A stretch of 64,000 bases of DNA from Lagierella massiliensis (GTDB lineage: Bacteria; Bacillota; Clostridia; Tissierellales; Peptoniphilaceae), in assembly GCA_030532135.1 (NCBI GenBank), contig JAUNLT010000003.1, forward strand, positions 1 through 64,000, given 5' to 3'. The notes beneath the pieces were generated by a model, which worked only from the letters and a program-made list of their open reading frames with translations, did not search any database and had not been told where the DNA came from. The translations under genes and the position numbers were made by a program. Of this stretch, positions 34,961 through 48,914 are shown piece by piece. Numbering within the stretch: position 1 is the first letter of the stretch; each line of letters opens with the position of its first letter.

Positions 34961-36139
34961 ATGATTACAGATGGATTACAGTTTATTGCATTATTGATGT
35001 TTGTTTCTGGAATTGTTATATTTCTAGAGTCTAAATCAAAAAACAGTGGATTTTTTAAATACGTTCCTGCACTAGTAGTTATATATTTTGGATCAATGCT
35101 ACTGTCCACATTTAAAGTTTGGGATATGTCTGCTGAAAGCGTTTCAAATGCAAGAACAGTAATAAAAGATGCAATTCTTCCTGCCATGATATTTTTAATG
35201 TTATTAAGAGCAGATTTAAGAGATATTGCAAAATTAGGTCCAAGAATGATTATTACCTTCTTTACAGCAAGTATAACTATCATGATAGGATTTGTTGTTG
35301 GTTTTAGTATATTCAAAGGGCAACTTGCCGACAATGCACACCAAACACTTGGTGCTTTAGCTGGTAGCTGGATAGGTGGAACTCAAAATATGGTTGCTGT
35401 TCAACAAGCACTTGGACTTGAAGGTTCCGGTATGGGTTATACTCTTTTAATTGACTCTATCGACTATTCAATTTGGATTATGTTCTTGTTATTCTTAGTT
35501 CCATTTGCAGATAAGTTCAACAAGTGGACTAAAGCAGATACTTCAAAGCTTGAACATATAGATGCAAATCTTACAGAAAAATTCTCTAAGATAAGTAAAG
35601 TTATAACATTCCAAGATATGTTTATACTATTGAGTATTTCACTTGCAGTTACAGCTGTAACTAATGTACTTGGTGCAAAACTTGTTGAAGTTCCAGCACT
35701 TGCTTTTATGGGTCAAACAGGTTGGGCAATTATAATAACTACTATTCTTGGTGTAATTTGTGCTATGACACCCCTTGCTAAGATTCCAGGATCACCTGAA
35801 ATTTCCAATGTAATGCTTTATATGTTAATTGGTCTAATTGCATCAAATGCAAACTTCAAAGAACTTACAGAAGCACCTGCCTATATACTGACAGGGTTTG
35901 TAATTCTAATAGTTCATGGGGTTTTAATGACTATTATTGGTAAATTGTTCAAGTTAGACTTATTTACTTGTGGAGTTGCATCACTTGCAAATATTGGTGG
36001 AGTTGCATCAGCTCCTGTACTTGCTGCAGCTTATTCACAATCACTTGTTCCAATAGGAGTTTTGATGGCACTTTTAGGAGTAATTTTCGGAACTTTCTTT
36101 GGAATTGGTATTTCACATTTCTTAGCTTTTATAGCTTAA
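34961..36139 (+). CDS. DUF819 family membrane protein
   Basis: About 392 residues with ten or more membrane helices. The block LGALAGSWIGGTQNMVAVQQALG and the C-terminal ASLANIGGVASAPVLAAAY are the DUF819 (YjcL-like) signature. The internal-repeat layout resembles secondary transporters, but the substrate is unknown. ATG 34961 has AAGGAGATG upstream; the frame could extend to 34910, but that start has no ribosome site. It is a single gene with its own promoter and terminator. Confidence 0.88.
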   Translation: MITDGLQFIALLMFVSGIVIFLESKSKNSGFFKYVPALVVIYFGSMLLSTFKVWDMSAESVSNARTVIKDAILPAMIFLMLLRADLRDIAKLGPRMIITFFTASITIMIGFVVGFSIFKGQLADNAHQTLGALAGSWIGGTQNMVAVQQALGLEGSGMGYTLLIDSIDYSIWIMFLLFLVPFADKFNKWTKADTSKLEHIDANLTEKFSKISKVITFQDMFILLSISLAVTAVTNVLGAKLVEVPALAFMGQTGWAIIITTILGVICAMTPLAKIPGSPEISNVMLYMLIGLIASNANFKELTEAPAYILTGFVILIVHGVLMTIIGKLFKLDLFTCGVASLANIGGVASAPVLAAAYSQSLVPIGVLMALLGVIFGTFFGIGISHFLAFIA

Positions 36140-36144
36140 ACTAT

Positions 36145-36182
36145 ACCGTTATAAAGTCATATGATTTTATAACGGTTTTTTA
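36145..36182 (+). terminator. terminator of the DUF819 gene
   Basis: ACCGTTATAAA and TTTATAACGGT form an 11-base stem around ten bases, followed by six T. Confidence 0.75.
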
Positions 36183-36310
36183 TTTACCTTATTTAAATTT
36201 TACAAATATTTAAAATCTCGTTGTTTTAAGTTAAATTGTATTAGTTTTTTAGGACTTTATTACATAATTGTGTTATACTATTATATATGTATAAAATGAG
36301 GGATGAAGAT

Positions 36311-36760
36311 ATGGAAGAATCATATTTCTTAGATTTTTTAAAAGAGACGTTAATGAAAGTAGATATTAGACCCACTTTCCAAAGATTGAAAATTTTGGAA
36401 TACTTACAGGAGTATAGAAATCATCCAACTGTTGATGATATTTATAAAGCTTTATCTCCTAATATTCCAACACTATCAAAGACAACCATCTACAATACCC
36501 TTTCCACATTTAAAGAGTCTGGAATTGTAAACGAGGTTAATATTGATGGTGTAGAAACAAAATACGATATTGTTACAAGTCCTCACGGACATTTTAATTG
36601 TATAGAATGTGGTGAACTAACTGACTTTGATTGTGATTTTGAAGCTTTTAAATCTAAAGATTTACAGAACCATAAAATTTTAAAAAGGAATTTCTTTATT
36701 CAAGGTATTTGTCCTAGTTGTTTAAAGAAAATTACGCAAAAAGAAAAAGATGTGCAGTAG
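36311..36760 (+). CDS. Fur-family regulator, PerR-like
   Basis: A metal-dependent repressor of 149 residues. The winged helix lies in IRPTFQRLKILEYLQEYRNHPTVDDIYKALSPNIPTLSKTTIYNTLSTFKESG. The C-terminal part has the HGHFNCIECGEL and ICPSCLKK pairs that hold structural zinc, and a D/H-rich regulatory metal site typical of PerR. The close match TLSKTTIYNTL favours PerR over Fur or Zur. ATG 36311 follows GAGGGATG by seven bases; two earlier in-frame ATGs lack such a site. The peroxiredoxin gene is a likely target, by inference. Confidence 0.85.
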   Translation: MEESYFLDFLKETLMKVDIRPTFQRLKILEYLQEYRNHPTVDDIYKALSPNIPTLSKTTIYNTLSTFKESGIVNEVNIDGVETKYDIVTSPHGHFNCIECGELTDFDCDFEAFKSKDLQNHKILKRNFFIQGICPSCLKKITQKEKDVQ

Positions 36761-36773
36761 CACATCTTTTTTA
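36744..36773. terminator. bidirectional terminator between perR-like and ppk genes
   Basis: AAAGATGTGC and GCACATCTTT pair around AGTA, with A-rich and T-rich flanks. The stem contains the stop codon of the regulator gene, so its last codons are inside the terminator. Confidence 0.8.
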
Positions 36774-36784
36774 TATATTCTGTT

Positions 36785-38956
36785 TTACTTTCTTCTAAAG
36801 AAGTTTAAAAGCCTTTCAAAGAAAGAAGGTTTTTTAGTTTCTACTACCTCTACTTTTTCTTTCTTAGAAGTAATTACGTTGTTTTCTCTTTTTGTAGCAA
36901 GTTCCATCATTTTACTTTGTGAATCTATTAATTCTTCTCCCTCTTCTACAGGTATTTTTTCATAAACGCCTTCTGAATTCATAATTCTTGCTTTAGTATT
37001 GTCCTTCCACTGAATATCCATATATTCAATAATCTTGTTTTTAATAAATTCATCATAAATAGGAACTATTACTTCAACCCTTCTCACAAGATTTCTAGTC
37101 ATAAGATCTGCTGAACCAATATAAATATCTTCATTGTCTCCAAATATATATACTCTAGGGTGTTCTAAGAAACGTCCTACAATACTTCTAATCTCAATAT
37201 TATCTGTATAACCTTTGACTTTTGGTCTAAGACATGAAATTCCTCTTATAATTAATCTAACATCTACATTGGCTTCTGAAGCCTCTGCCAACTTCTTTAT
37301 AATATCCTTGTCTGTTAAAGAGTTGAATTTAAAAAATATTTTTCCCTTGTCTCCCTTATCTATCTCTTCTTCCATTTTTTGAAGGATTGTGGTTTTAAGA
37401 GAGTAGGGAGCAGCTAATAGGTGGGAATAGTTATTATTGACATTTTCTAAATTAATATGATTAAAGAAATTGTAACAGTCTTTTCCTATTCCTTGGTGAG
37501 CTGTCATAAGTGACATATCTGAGTACTGTTTTGATGTGGACTCATTGTAATTACCTGTTCCTATTTGACTAATGTACTTTATATTTCCACTTTTGTCTTT
37601 GTAGGTTATTAGACACACCTTTGAGTGAACCTTGTAGTCTTCAGTTCCATAAAGTATTGTACATCCTTCGTCATATAGGATTTGCGAGTAATTTATGTTA
37701 GACTCTTCATCAAATCTTGCTCTAAGTTCTAACATTACTGTAACGTCTTTCCCATTTTCTCTTGCCTTGACTAGATTTTTTACAACTTTTGAATTCTTTG
37801 CAAGTCTATATATTGTTATTTTAATGGAAATAACATCAGGATTTTCAGCAGCTTCTTCCAATAGCTTTAAGAAACTATCTATATCTTCATAAGGGTATAT
37901 TAAAAGCCTGTCCTTTTCTTCAATTTGTTCAAACAAGGACCTATTTGGATCAATCATTTCTCCAATTTTTGGTGTAAATATATTATAGAAAATACTTGGA
38001 TCACATTTTCCTCTTAACATGGATTCCAAGGCAAATACATTTCCCATTTTAAAAGGACTCTTGTAATTAAAAAACTGATAATCCTTTATATTTAATTGTT
38101 CTTTTAACAGCTCTTTAATATTGTCATCTAAAACATCATCTGAATTTACCCTTACAACTTGAAGCCTAGTTCTCTTCTTTAGAAGTTTTTTCATTTGAAT
38201 TCTATAATCGTCTACTTGATCTTCCAAATGTTCTTCATAGTTAATATCCATATTTCTATGAAGATTCATAACATAGGCCTTATTCACTTTGTAATTGGAA
38301 AAAATTTCTTCAACTTTAGCTTTTAATATATACTCTGTTCTAATCCACTTGGCATCTCCCAACATATAGAAGTTTGGCAGCGTGTAGGGAATTGGTAACA
38401 TACCAAAACTAAATTGATTTTTATAACTTAAATCACAAATGATATAAATATTCTTATTTTCTATAAATGGAAAGGGATGAAATGGATCAATAATTTGAGG
38501 GGCCAATATGGGCTTAATCTGTTCTTCAAAAATCTTATCTATATAACTTTTTTGTTCTGAATTTAATTGCTCATAAGTATAAGAATAGATGCCATATTCC
38601 TCTAATTCCCCCATGACTTTATAATAAAGCTCTTCACTTTCAGCTAATAGTTTTCGAGTTTCTCTATAAATTTCGTCTAGCTGTTGTTGAGGCGTCATGT
38701 TCGTCTTATTGTCAATTGGAGGATTTTTCAAAAGTGTTAAATCATTTAAAGATCCCACACGAACATTGTAAAATTCATCTAAATTGCTGTTAAATATACT
38801 TATAAATTTTAGTTTTTCATAACTAGGGTTATTTTCATCAAGTGCTTCTCTAAGAACTCTTTGATTGAAACCAAGCCAAGAAAGCTCCCTATTTTTGGAA
38901 TATTCATATATTCCTTCCTTATTTTTATTAACATCCATCTCTTTGTTCTCGCTCAT
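36785..38956 (-). CDS. ppk1: polyphosphate kinase 1
   Basis: Makes polyphosphate reversibly from ATP. Domains run in order: N-terminal helical (NRELSWLGFNQRVLREALDENNPSYEKLKFISIF), head domain, and two phospholipase D-like catalytic domains with the autophosphorylated His in YKVHSKVCLITYKD and the second His region HPRVYIFGDNEDIYIGSADLMTRNL. It is 723 residues; the last 55 or so form a charged tail ending in FFERLLNFFRRK, an amphipathic patch that could touch the membrane. It follows ppx by ten bases. Confidence 0.96.
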   Translation of the reverse strand: MSENKEMDVNKNKEGIYEYSKNRELSWLGFNQRVLREALDENNPSYEKLKFISIFNSNLDEFYNVRVGSLNDLTLLKNPPIDNKTNMTPQQQLDEIYRETRKLLAESEELYYKVMGELEEYGIYSYTYEQLNSEQKSYIDKIFEEQIKPILAPQIIDPFHPFPFIENKNIYIICDLSYKNQFSFGMLPIPYTLPNFYMLGDAKWIRTEYILKAKVEEIFSNYKVNKAYVMNLHRNMDINYEEHLEDQVDDYRIQMKKLLKKRTRLQVVRVNSDDVLDDNIKELLKEQLNIKDYQFFNYKSPFKMGNVFALESMLRGKCDPSIFYNIFTPKIGEMIDPNRSLFEQIEEKDRLLIYPYEDIDSFLKLLEEAAENPDVISIKITIYRLAKNSKVVKNLVKARENGKDVTVMLELRARFDEESNINYSQILYDEGCTILYGTEDYKVHSKVCLITYKDKSGNIKYISQIGTGNYNESTSKQYSDMSLMTAHQGIGKDCYNFFNHINLENVNNNYSHLLAAPYSLKTTILQKMEEEIDKGDKGKIFFKFNSLTDKDIIKKLAEASEANVDVRLIIRGISCLRPKVKGYTDNIEIRSIVGRFLEHPRVYIFGDNEDIYIGSADLMTRNLVRRVEVIVPIYDEFIKNKIIEYMDIQWKDNTKARIMNSEGVYEKIPVEEGEELIDSQSKMMELATKRENNVITSKKEKVEVVETKKPSFFERLLNFFRRK

Positions 38957-38966
38957 CTCTTTCTCC

Positions 38967-39860
38967 TTAATCTAAAACTCTATTTAAATAACCTTCCCTC
39001 GCACCTTTATTACTTATGTAGAGTTCATCAACATCAAGATATTTCAATACCTCTTTTAAAATAATCATACCAGGTGTTATAGTGTGAACTCTAGCAGGAT
39101 TTACCTGAAGTATTTTTCTGATTACTTTTTTTCTTTGATCTATTATATTGTTATAAAGCTCTTTAAGTAAATCTGTTGTCAGCTCCTGAGGAGTGGTAAG
39201 ATCAAAAAGTTCCATAGACACATTTCCACAAGCTCTTATGGTACCGCCTATCCCAAAAGCTTCAGCTCTGCCTTTTAAAACAGGAATTTTGGATTCTTTT
39301 AAAGAACTTCTTACATTTTCTTTCATTTTTTTTGCTTCATTTTTAGATGGAATAATCTTATCGCAATATTTTTTTTGAAGTGAAAGAGAGCCAATTTTTA
39401 AAGAAGTAGAATACTTAATTAATCCTTTTTTAACAAGGGTTATCTCCGTTGAACCTCCACCTATGTCTATAATGTATCCATCATGCACATAGTAGTCCTG
39501 TTTAACACCTAAGTATCCTAGATTTGCCTCTTCTTCTCCTGAAACAAGATCTATCTCTCTTCCTATTTTTTCATGAATATACTCTAAAACTTCATCTGAA
39601 TTTTTAATATTTCTCAATGAAGCTGTAGCAAACGGATAAACCTTATCTACTCCAAAAGTTTCGCAAAGTTTAAATAATTTTTCCAAAATATTGACGATTT
39701 TATCTGTTCCTTTTTTTGTCAAATATCCTTTATTTACATATGAAGCAATACCTGCAACATATTTTTTATCAGTTAGCGAAAATATATTTTTATCTTCATC
39801 TACTAAATATAGATTTAATCTAATAGTGTTTGAACCTATATCTATAATCCCATATTTCAT
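38967..39860 (-). CDS. ppx: exopolyphosphatase (Ppx/GppA family)
   Basis: A 297-residue single-module phosphatase of the actin-like ATPase superfamily. Phosphate-binding motifs are GIIDIGSNTIRLNLY at the start, SGEEEANLGYLGV, and DGYIIDIGGGSTEITLV. It lacks the C-terminal HD-like half of long Ppx enzymes. It precedes ppk1 by ten bases, so synthesis and degradation of polyphosphate are co-expressed. A pppGpp phosphatase role cannot be ruled out. Confidence 0.92.
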   Translation of the reverse strand: MKYGIIDIGSNTIRLNLYLVDEDKNIFSLTDKKYVAGIASYVNKGYLTKKGTDKIVNILEKLFKLCETFGVDKVYPFATASLRNIKNSDEVLEYIHEKIGREIDLVSGEEEANLGYLGVKQDYYVHDGYIIDIGGGSTEITLVKKGLIKYSTSLKIGSLSLQKKYCDKIIPSKNEAKKMKENVRSSLKESKIPVLKGRAEAFGIGGTIRACGNVSMELFDLTTPQELTTDLLKELYNNIIDQRKKVIRKILQVNPARVHTITPGMIILKEVLKYLDVDELYISNKGAREGYLNRVLD

Positions 39861-39940
39861 TACTTCACCCCTTTTAACATATACCCTGAATGTAAAATAT
39901 TTATTTAATTTATGTAAAATAAATATATTGATTTATTGTA

Positions 39941-39968
39941 TAAAAAAAGGGACATTTGTCCCTTTTTA
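39941..39968 (-). terminator. terminator of gpmA
   Basis: AAAGGGACA and TGTCCCTTT pair around two bases and are followed by seven T on the minus strand. Flanking A and T runs could also serve the other direction. Confidence 0.75.
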
Positions 39969-40655
39969 TTATAAATAATACTTTTTAATTAGTTTCAATT
40001 CTTCATCTAATTCTAAAACCATAGGATGACCAGTAGGTATTTCAAGACCCATGATTTCATCATCTGAAATGTTTTCAATATGTTTTACAAGCGCTCTCAA
40101 AGAATTTCCATGTGCAGCTATTAAAATATTTTTATCTTCAAGTATCTTTGGTGCAATCTCATCTTCCCAATAAGGAATAACTCTTTCAAGTGTTACTTTT
40201 AAATTTTCACCAAATGGAACAGTTCCCTTAGGAAGATTTTTGTACTTTCTGTCTTTTCCTTGATAACCTTCATCATTTTCCACAAGAAGCGGTGGCAATG
40301 TGTCATAGGATCTTCTCCAAATGTGAACCTGCTCATCTCCATATTTGTCTGCAGTTTCCTTTTTATTAAGACCTTGTAATGCCCCATAATGTCTTTCATT
40401 TAATCTCCATGACTTTTTAACCGGTATCCACATTTGATCTATTTCTTCTAAAATTATATTACAAGTTTTAATAGCTCTTTTTAAAACCGAAGTATAGGCA
40501 TAATCAAATTCAAAACCAGCCTCTTTAATAAGTCTTCCTGACTCTTTAGCCTCTTCATAACCTTTTTCAGAAAGGTCCACATCTACCCATCCAGTAAATT
40601 TGTTTTGAAGATTCCACTCACTTTGACCGTGTCTAACTAAAACTAATTTTTTCAT
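39969..40655 (-). CDS. gpmA: 2,3-bisphosphoglycerate-dependent phosphoglycerate mutase
   Basis: Glycolytic interconversion of 3- and 2-phosphoglycerate. The phosphohistidine motif is [40 protein letters not shown] and the second His in [15 protein letters not shown] complete the active site. The 228 residues match GpmA. It is a single gene with TATACT upstream and AGGAG before the ATG. Confidence 0.96.
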   Translation of the reverse strand: MKKLVLVRHGQSEWNLQNKFTGWVDVDLSEKGYEEAKESGRLIKEAGFEFDYAYTSVLKRAIKTCNIILEEIDQMWIPVKKSWRLNERHYGALQGLNKKETADKYGDEQVHIWRRSYDTLPPLLVENDEGYQGKDRKYKNLPKGTVPFGENLKVTLERVIPYWEDEIAPKILEDKNILIAAHGNSLRALVKHIENISDDEIMGLEIPTGHPMVLELDEELKLIKKYYL

Positions 40656-40736
40656 TTAAACTCCTCAAATATTTATATTTTCAAAAAAAGTATATCATAT
40701 GATTTAATAATAATCTAAATTTTAAATACCCAAAAC

Positions 40737-40759
40737 AAAAAGGGGGTAAACCCCTTTTT
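40737..40759 (-). terminator. terminator of the V-ATPase operon
   Basis: AAAAAGGGG and CCCCTTTTT pair around five bases and end in a T-tract on the minus strand, directly at the stop codon of the last operon gene. Confidence 0.75.
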
Positions 40760-41398
40760 TTATCTTTCTGCAATTATATCTTTAACCTTCATAAGTCTTG
40801 TTATAGTTGCCCTTTCATTTTCATCAAGTTTAGACCTAATGTATTTGATAGTTTCTTCCAAGTCAGGAATTGTTCTATATTCAAGGGCATTAACTCTTCT
40901 TCTTGTCTTTTCAAGCTCGTCCGCCATAAGTTGACAAGCTTTTTCAACTTCTGCAAGTTCCAATAATTTATCCATGATCTTATCAAGTCCATCAATTGCA
41001 TTATCAAGTTCTGCTGAAGTTTGTGCATATCCATATGGATATATACCCGATGAGTTTGCTGACTCAGTTTTACTAAATTCCATAACGGGAATGTTTACGG
41101 ACATAATATTTTTTTCTACAATATTTACTCCTATATTCTGTTTCGGAAAAGAAACCGCCTCGTCTAAAAACTCTGGACTCATAATAGCCGATGCTAATAA
41201 GAAATCTTTAAAAGATTTATTAAGTTCACCTTCTACATCTTCTCTAAGTTCTTTATTTTTTCTAATGAGGTTAATAAACTGACGCATTAATTCGTCTTGT
41301 TTATCTTTTAGAAGTTTATGTCCTCGTTTAGATGTTTCAAGTCTGGCTTTTAACTCTGACAATTTCATTCTTGTAGGGTTAACATTTAATTTAGCCAT
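40760..41398 (-). CDS. ntpD: V-type ATPase subunit D
   Basis: Central rotor stalk subunit, 212 residues. It is almost entirely two long helices for a coiled coil, opening [38 protein letters not shown] and closing [39 protein letters not shown], both diagnostic. It is the last gene of the operon and directly abuts ntpB. Confidence 0.95.
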   Translation of the reverse strand: MAKLNVNPTRMKLSELKARLETSKRGHKLLKDKQDELMRQFINLIRKNKELREDVEGELNKSFKDFLLASAIMSPEFLDEAVSFPKQNIGVNIVEKNIMSVNIPVMEFSKTESANSSGIYPYGYAQTSAELDNAIDGLDKIMDKLLELAEVEKACQLMADELEKTRRRVNALEYRTIPDLEETIKYIRSKLDENERATITRLMKVKDIIAER

Positions 41399-42787
41399 CT
41401 AATCATCCCCTTGAGCATTATCTTCCAAGTATTTATCCAAATATTCGTCTCTAATTCTCTTAAGTTCTGTTCTAGGAATTATTCTTAATAGTTCCCAGCC
41501 TAAATCTAGAGTTTCTGTTATAGTTCTATTGTTATAGTAACCTTGATTTACATATTTCTTTTCAAACTGTTCTGCAAATTTAGCAAAAGCCTTATCTGCA
41601 TTAGAAAGTGCTGTCTCTCCTAAGATTACCGCAAGGTCTCGAGCCTCTCTACCTGAAGCATATCCTGCATATATCTGGTTCATTGTATCAGCGTGATCTT
41701 CTCTAGTTTTCCCTTCTCCAATACCCTTGTCTTTTAGACGTGAAAGTGAAGGTATAACAAAGATTGGAGGTTCAATACCTGATTTATAAAGATCTCTTGA
41801 AAGGATAATCTGTCCCTCGGTTATATAACCTGTCAAGTCAGGAATTGGGTGAGTAATATCTTCTTCAGGCATTGTCAAGATAGGGATTTGTGTAATTGAT
41901 CCTTTTCTACCTTTAATCCTACCAGCTCTTTCATAAATTGTTGAAAGGTCAGTATAAAGATATCCTGGATATCCACGTCTACCTGGAACTTCCTTTCTAG
42001 CTGCTGATACTTCACGAAGAGCCTCAGCATAGTTTGTCATATCTGTTAAGATTACTAGTACGTGCATGTCTTTTTCAAACGCCAAATACTCAGCACATGT
42101 CAACGCCATTTTTGGAGTTGCAAGTCTTTCAATAGCCGGGTCGTTTGCAAGGTTTATAAATAATACTGCTCTGTCTATCGCACCTGTATCTGTAAAGTCA
42201 TCAATAAAGAATTGAGCTTCTTCAAATGTAATACCCATAGCTGCAAACACTACAGCAAACTTATCCTTACCACCAAGTACCTTTGCCTGTCTTGCAATTT
42301 GGGCTGCAACATTGTTATGTGGCAAACCTGATGCAGAGAAAATCGGAAGTTTTTGTCCCCTTACAAGAGTATTAAGTCCATCAATAGTTGATATGCCTGT
42401 TTGAATAAATTCTGAAGGATAGTCTCTTGCCACAGGGTTTATTGGTGTACCATTTATATCGATAGATTTTTCTGGAATAAGTTTTGGTCCATTGTCAATT
42501 GGATTTCCAAGTCCATCAAAAACTCTACCAATCATATCTTCTGAAACTTCAAGCTCCAGTGGTCTTCCTAAAAATCTTACAGTAGTTTCTTTAAGGTTAA
42601 TTCCTGAAGAACCCTCAAATATTTGAACCATAGCCTGGTCGCCGTTTATTTCAATAACACGACCTCTTCTCTTCTCTCCATTTTGTAATTGAATGTCTAC
42701 AAGTTCCTCAAATTTAACTCCTGAAACCCCTTCAACCGCCATTAGAGGTCCTACAACTTCAGAAACTGATTTATATTCTTTAAGCAT
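41399..42787 (-). CDS. ntpB: V-type ATPase subunit B
   Basis: Non-catalytic nucleotide-site subunit of the V1 hexamer, 462 residues. It lacks a Walker A loop in the expected place ([11 protein letters not shown]), as the family does. The [37 protein letters not shown] block contributes residues to the catalytic interface. It overlaps the end of ntpA by eight bases. Confidence 0.97.
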   Translation of the reverse strand: MLKEYKSVSEVVGPLMAVEGVSGVKFEELVDIQLQNGEKRRGRVIEINGDQAMVQIFEGSSGINLKETTVRFLGRPLELEVSEDMIGRVFDGLGNPIDNGPKLIPEKSIDINGTPINPVARDYPSEFIQTGISTIDGLNTLVRGQKLPIFSASGLPHNNVAAQIARQAKVLGGKDKFAVVFAAMGITFEEAQFFIDDFTDTGAIDRAVLFINLANDPAIERLATPKMALTCAEYLAFEKDMHVLVILTDMTNYAEALREVSAARKEVPGRRGYPGYLYTDLSTIYERAGRIKGRKGSITQIPILTMPEEDITHPIPDLTGYITEGQIILSRDLYKSGIEPPIFVIPSLSRLKDKGIGEGKTREDHADTMNQIYAGYASGREARDLAVILGETALSNADKAFAKFAEQFEKKYVNQGYYNNRTITETLDLGWELLRIIPRTELKRIRDEYLDKYLEDNAQGDD

Positions 42788-44552
42788 CTATAGTACCTCC
42801 TTTTGCCATTACATTTGAAAATTCCTGTTTCATCTGAGTTTTAATTTCTTCAAATTTATCCAATTGATCTTCGTGAATATTCTTAGATCTTGCAATTCTT
42901 TCTCTAATTTCCATTCCTTCGATTTCTGACATATATGCACCCTTATTTAAAGCTTCAAGAGCTTGGTCATAAAATTCAAGTACAATATCCAACATCTTAT
43001 ATTGTTTAGCTAATGAACAATAAGTATCAACCTCATGGAAAGCATTTTGTTGTAAAAAGTCTTCTCTAATGGACTTTGTAACTTCAAGCTTCAACTGATC
43101 CGCTTCAGACAGTGAATCTCTACCTACTAACCTAACAATTTCTTGTAACGCTGATTCTTCTTGCAATAATGCCATCGCTCTCATTCTCAAATTTGAGAAG
43201 TTAGAGTCTATATTTTCATCTAGGTATTTATCTACTTTAGTTTGATATAGTGAGTAGGAGTTTAACCAGTTAATTGCTGGGAAGTGTCTTCTATAAGAAA
43301 GTGCATAGTCAAGTCCCCAGAATACTTTTACAATTCTTAATGTAGCCTGAGAAACTGGTTCTGAAATATCTCCTCCTGGAGGTGATACTGCACCAATAAC
43401 TGTAAGTGCACCAATTCTTCCATCATTTCCTACACATTCTACCTTTCCTGCCCTCTCGTAATAATCTGCAATTCTAGAAGCTAAATATGCAGGATAACCT
43501 TCGTCACCAGGCATTTCTTCAAGTCTTCCTGACATTTCACGAAGAGCTTCCGCCCATCTTGATGTGGAATCCGCCATCATGGCTACAGAGTAACCCATGT
43601 CTCTAAAGTACTCTGAAATAGTAATTCCTGTATATATAGAAGCCTCTCTGGCAGCTACCGGCATATTTGATGTGTTTGCAATAAGAACGGTTCTCTTCAT
43701 TAGAGATTCTCCTGTCTTAGGGTCTATAATCTCAGGGAATTCCATAAGAACATCTGTCATTTCATTTCCACGTTCTCCACAACCTACATAGACAACAATT
43801 TCTGCATCTGCCCATTTTGCAAGTTGGTGTTGTACTACGGTTTTACCTGAACCGAAAGGTCCTGGTATTGCGGCAGCTCCACCTTTAGTTACAGGGAAAA
43901 ACGTATCTATTACTCTTTGACCTGTTACTAGAGGCTCTGTAGGATCTAGTTTTTTAACATATGGTCTTCCAGTTCTAACAGGCCATTTTTGCATCATCAT
44001 AAGTTCTTTTTCGCCATCTTTAGTATCTACTACACACACAGTGTCTACAACAGTGAAAGAACCAGATTTGATTTCCTTAACTGTTCCTTCAACACCCACC
44101 GGAACCATTATTTTATGATCTACAATAGGAGTCTCTTGAACATTACCAATGACATCCCCTGCTGAAATTTTATCTCCTACTTTTACAGCAGGTACAAAAT
44201 CCCACTTCTTTTCCCTATCCAAAGAATGTACTGACACACCTCTAAGTAAAAAATCTCCAGCTGCGTCTTGTAATCCTTGAAGAGGTCTTTGAATTCCGTC
44301 AAACATCTGTTCAATAAGACCAGGTCCTAATTCTATTGACAAAGGTGAACCTGTGGAAACCACCTTGTCTCCAGGCCCTATTCCTGTAGTCTCCTCATAT
44401 ACCTGAATGGAGGCTTTGTCACCTCTCATCTCAATGATTTCTCCGATGAGCTTATCTTCTGAAACTTCAACAACGTCATAAACATTGGCATTCTCCATTC
44501 CTTCAGCTACAACTAAAGGACCGGATACCTTAATAATTTTTCCTTCTTTCAA
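42780..44552 (-). CDS. ntpA: V-type ATPase catalytic subunit A
   Basis: Catalytic ATPase subunit, about 590 residues. The P-loop is [11 protein letters not shown], the catalytic Glu lies in [13 protein letters not shown], and the non-homologous insert typical of A subunits (residues about 110-190) carries [16 protein letters not shown] place the start at TTG 44552 ([14 protein letters not shown]), which has AAAGGAG eight bases upstream and gives the usual N-terminus. The frame is open to 44597 but without a ribosome site. It overlaps nothing essential in ntpF once trimmed. Confidence 0.95.
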   Translation of the reverse strand: MKEGKIIKVSGPLVVAEGMENANVYDVVEVSEDKLIGEIIEMRGDKASIQVYEETTGIGPGDKVVSTGSPLSIELGPGLIEQMFDGIQRPLQGLQDAAGDFLLRGVSVHSLDREKKWDFVPAVKVGDKISAGDVIGNVQETPIVDHKIMVPVGVEGTVKEIKSGSFTVVDTVCVVDTKDGEKELMMMQKWPVRTGRPYVKKLDPTEPLVTGQRVIDTFFPVTKGGAAAIPGPFGSGKTVVQHQLAKWADAEIVVYVGCGERGNEMTDVLMEFPEIIDPKTGESLMKRTVLIANTSNMPVAAREASIYTGITISEYFRDMGYSVAMMADSTSRWAEALREMSGRLEEMPGDEGYPAYLASRIADYYERAGKVECVGNDGRIGALTVIGAVSPPGGDISEPVSQATLRIVKVFWGLDYALSYRRHFPAINWLNSYSLYQTKVDKYLDENIDSNFSNLRMRAMALLQEESALQEIVRLVGRDSLSEADQLKLEVTKSIREDFLQQNAFHEVDTYCSLAKQYKMLDIVLEFYDQALEALNKGAYMSEIEGMEIRERIARSKNIHEDQLDKFEEIKTQMKQEFSNVMAKGGTIDA

Positions 44553-44565
44553 TATAAGCTCTCCT

Positions 44566-44883
44566 TTATAAAATATTAGATCCAACGGCTTTTTCAACGT
44601 TTTTGTTTATTCTATCCATACCTATACCAAGAGAACCTTGATTTGATGGAATTAATATAACCGCCGGCGTAACTTCACTATTATATCTTTCTATGGTTTC
44701 AGGAACTAAATTGGCCAACTGTTCAGTGATAAATATTATCCCATAATTATCTTTAGCCAATTTATCCACGATTCTTCTAGTTTCAGTAGCTTCGCTTGAA
44801 GTAAACACGTTTACTCCCAAAGCTCTAAACCCTAGTACAGAATCTCTATCACCTACTACGGCTACTTTATGCATATGTCTCAC
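44566..44883 (-). CDS. ntpG: V-type ATPase subunit F
   Basis: Small Rossmann-like rotor subunit of 105 residues. [26 protein letters not shown] and the later [42 protein letters not shown] are family signatures. It overlaps the end of subunit C by 17 bases. Its product caps subunit D. In the Enterococcus nomenclature this subunit is NtpG. Confidence 0.93.
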   Translation of the reverse strand: MRHMHKVAVVGDRDSVLGFRALGVNVFTSSEATETRRIVDKLAKDNYGIIFITEQLANLVPETIERYNSEVTPAVILIPSNQGSLGIGMDRINKNVEKAVGSNIL

Positions 44884-45889
44884 GTAACCTTTCTTTTATG
44901 AAATTCTTAGGGAGATTGTTGTTCTTAGAAACCAATACTATTCTAAGATTTTTAATCTCATTCTCCTTAGCCATTATATATGCAAAGGGAACTTCAGGTC
45001 CAAAAGTAACCTTTTTAGCTTCCTTAATAAGACTAACTATATAGTCATCCATACTCTTTTCAAAAGCTGAAAGACTATTTGTGTTGTTATAGTCTTTTAT
45101 ACTTTCCTTTAAATAGTAATAGATTCTTGCAGATTTTATTAAAGGACTATTCTCATCGATCTTTGTATATAGATTTGCTTTAAACTTTTCCACATCGATG
45201 GTTCCACCTAAAATTATAATTTCATCTAAGAAATTAATATCTACATCTTGCTTTTGAACTCTTAATAGGGTCTTTACATTTGTAAAGTCTATAAGATCTT
45301 CAACATACTGTTTAAACATTTTTACATCCAGTTTTTCAGATATTCTTTTCATATCCTTAAAAAATGCTCTGTCTGTATAAACGTCAATTAATTGAGGATC
45401 TTTCTTATCAAGATAATCATCGTATACTTTATTAATAACATCTGCATATCTGGAATCCAACTGAGTCCTGTCACCTGATTCAAAATCTTCTCTTAGCTCT
45501 TCAAAGTCAAAGTTCCCTATGTCTATAAACATATCAGAAAAATCATGTCCACTAATTTTTTCCTTAAGCATGACTTTTAGATTGTGATACTGATATTTCA
45601 TAGTAAGCAACTTTAAAACTTCAGGATCTTTTAACATTTGATTATATTTTTTATAAACATCCTGCAAAGCCTCTTTTAGAGCTTTTTCATAATCCTGTGG
45701 TCTGGACAGTTTATTAAAATAACTTTGATAACCCGTGTCATTTAAAAGTCTAACAGCTCCGGCTAAGTCTTCTGTTTCTGCCATTCTATCAAAGAAATTT
45801 TCAGTAAGAAGGTCTTTTTCATAAACTCTTGTGGTTGTTGAGCTTTGGATAAAGTCTTGTCTATCCATAAAATACCTCCTATCTTTCAA
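44867..45889 (-). CDS. ntpC: V-type ATPase subunit C (d-like)
   Basis: A 340-residue helical, funnel-shaped subunit that joins the rotor ring to the central stalk. The start [31 protein letters not shown] and the repeated 'ARIYYYLK' and '[21 protein letters not shown]' blocks match the NtpC/AtpC family. It overlaps subunit E by 11 bases. Confidence 0.92.
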   Translation of the reverse strand: MKDRRYFMDRQDFIQSSTTTRVYEKDLLTENFFDRMAETEDLAGAVRLLNDTGYQSYFNKLSRPQDYEKALKEALQDVYKKYNQMLKDPEVLKLLTMKYQYHNLKVMLKEKISGHDFSDMFIDIGNFDFEELREDFESGDRTQLDSRYADVINKVYDDYLDKKDPQLIDVYTDRAFFKDMKRISEKLDVKMFKQYVEDLIDFTNVKTLLRVQKQDVDINFLDEIIILGGTIDVEKFKANLYTKIDENSPLIKSARIYYYLKESIKDYNNTNSLSAFEKSMDDYIVSLIKEAKKVTFGPEVPFAYIMAKENEIKNLRIVLVSKNNNLPKNFIKERLRETYA

Positions 45890-46433
45890 ATAAATTCTTT
45901 ACAATTAAAGTCTCAAATTCTTGTTTCATAGAATCTACAACTACTGAAAAATCATAATTTATTATAGAGTTTCCCTCATAAAACTTAAATCCACTATCTA
46001 TAAAGTCTGATGATACATTCTTTTGAGGATAGTGTTTTTTAAACGCATCAACTCTATTTTTTTGTAATAAAATCACTGCATCATCTGATAGATTAGATTT
46101 TTCAAGTGCAGATTGAACAATTGACAAATAGGTTTGTTCATCAAGATTTTTCAACTTTTCTTTTACTATGTCTATAATCTTTTCTATTATGACTTGTTTA
46201 GCTTTTAATTCTTCATCTCTAGCCTTTAACTTCGAACTATTCAAAGTCTTTTCTATAAGGTTTTGAGATTCCGTTTCCGCCTTATTAATTATGGCAAGCT
46301 TATCTTTATGTGCTTGGCTTTCAATTTTTGCCAGTTCTTCATCTCTCTTAGCTTCTGCTTCTTTAATAATTTGGTCAGACTCGGATTGTGCGTCTTTTAA
46401 AATTTGATTTATTATATTATCTAAATTTGACAT
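45879..46433 (-). CDS. ntpE: V-type ATPase subunit E
   Basis: Peripheral stalk subunit of 184 residues. Residues 1-90 form a charged coiled coil (ILKDAQSESDQIIKEAEAKRDEELAKIESQAHKD), followed by a small globular C-terminal domain. It would pair with the G-type subunit encoded at the operon head to form the stator. Confidence 0.92.
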   Translation of the reverse strand: MSNLDNIINQILKDAQSESDQIIKEAEAKRDEELAKIESQAHKDKLAIINKAETESQNLIEKTLNSSKLKARDEELKAKQVIIEKIIDIVKEKLKNLDEQTYLSIVQSALEKSNLSDDAVILLQKNRVDAFKKHYPQKNVSSDFIDSGFKFYEGNSIINYDFSVVVDSMKQEFETLIVKNLFER

Positions 46434-46459
46434 CTAATCACATCCTTTTTGCTAAAGAA

Positions 46460-48888
<2,429 letters not shown>

Positions 48889-48914
<26 letters not shown>
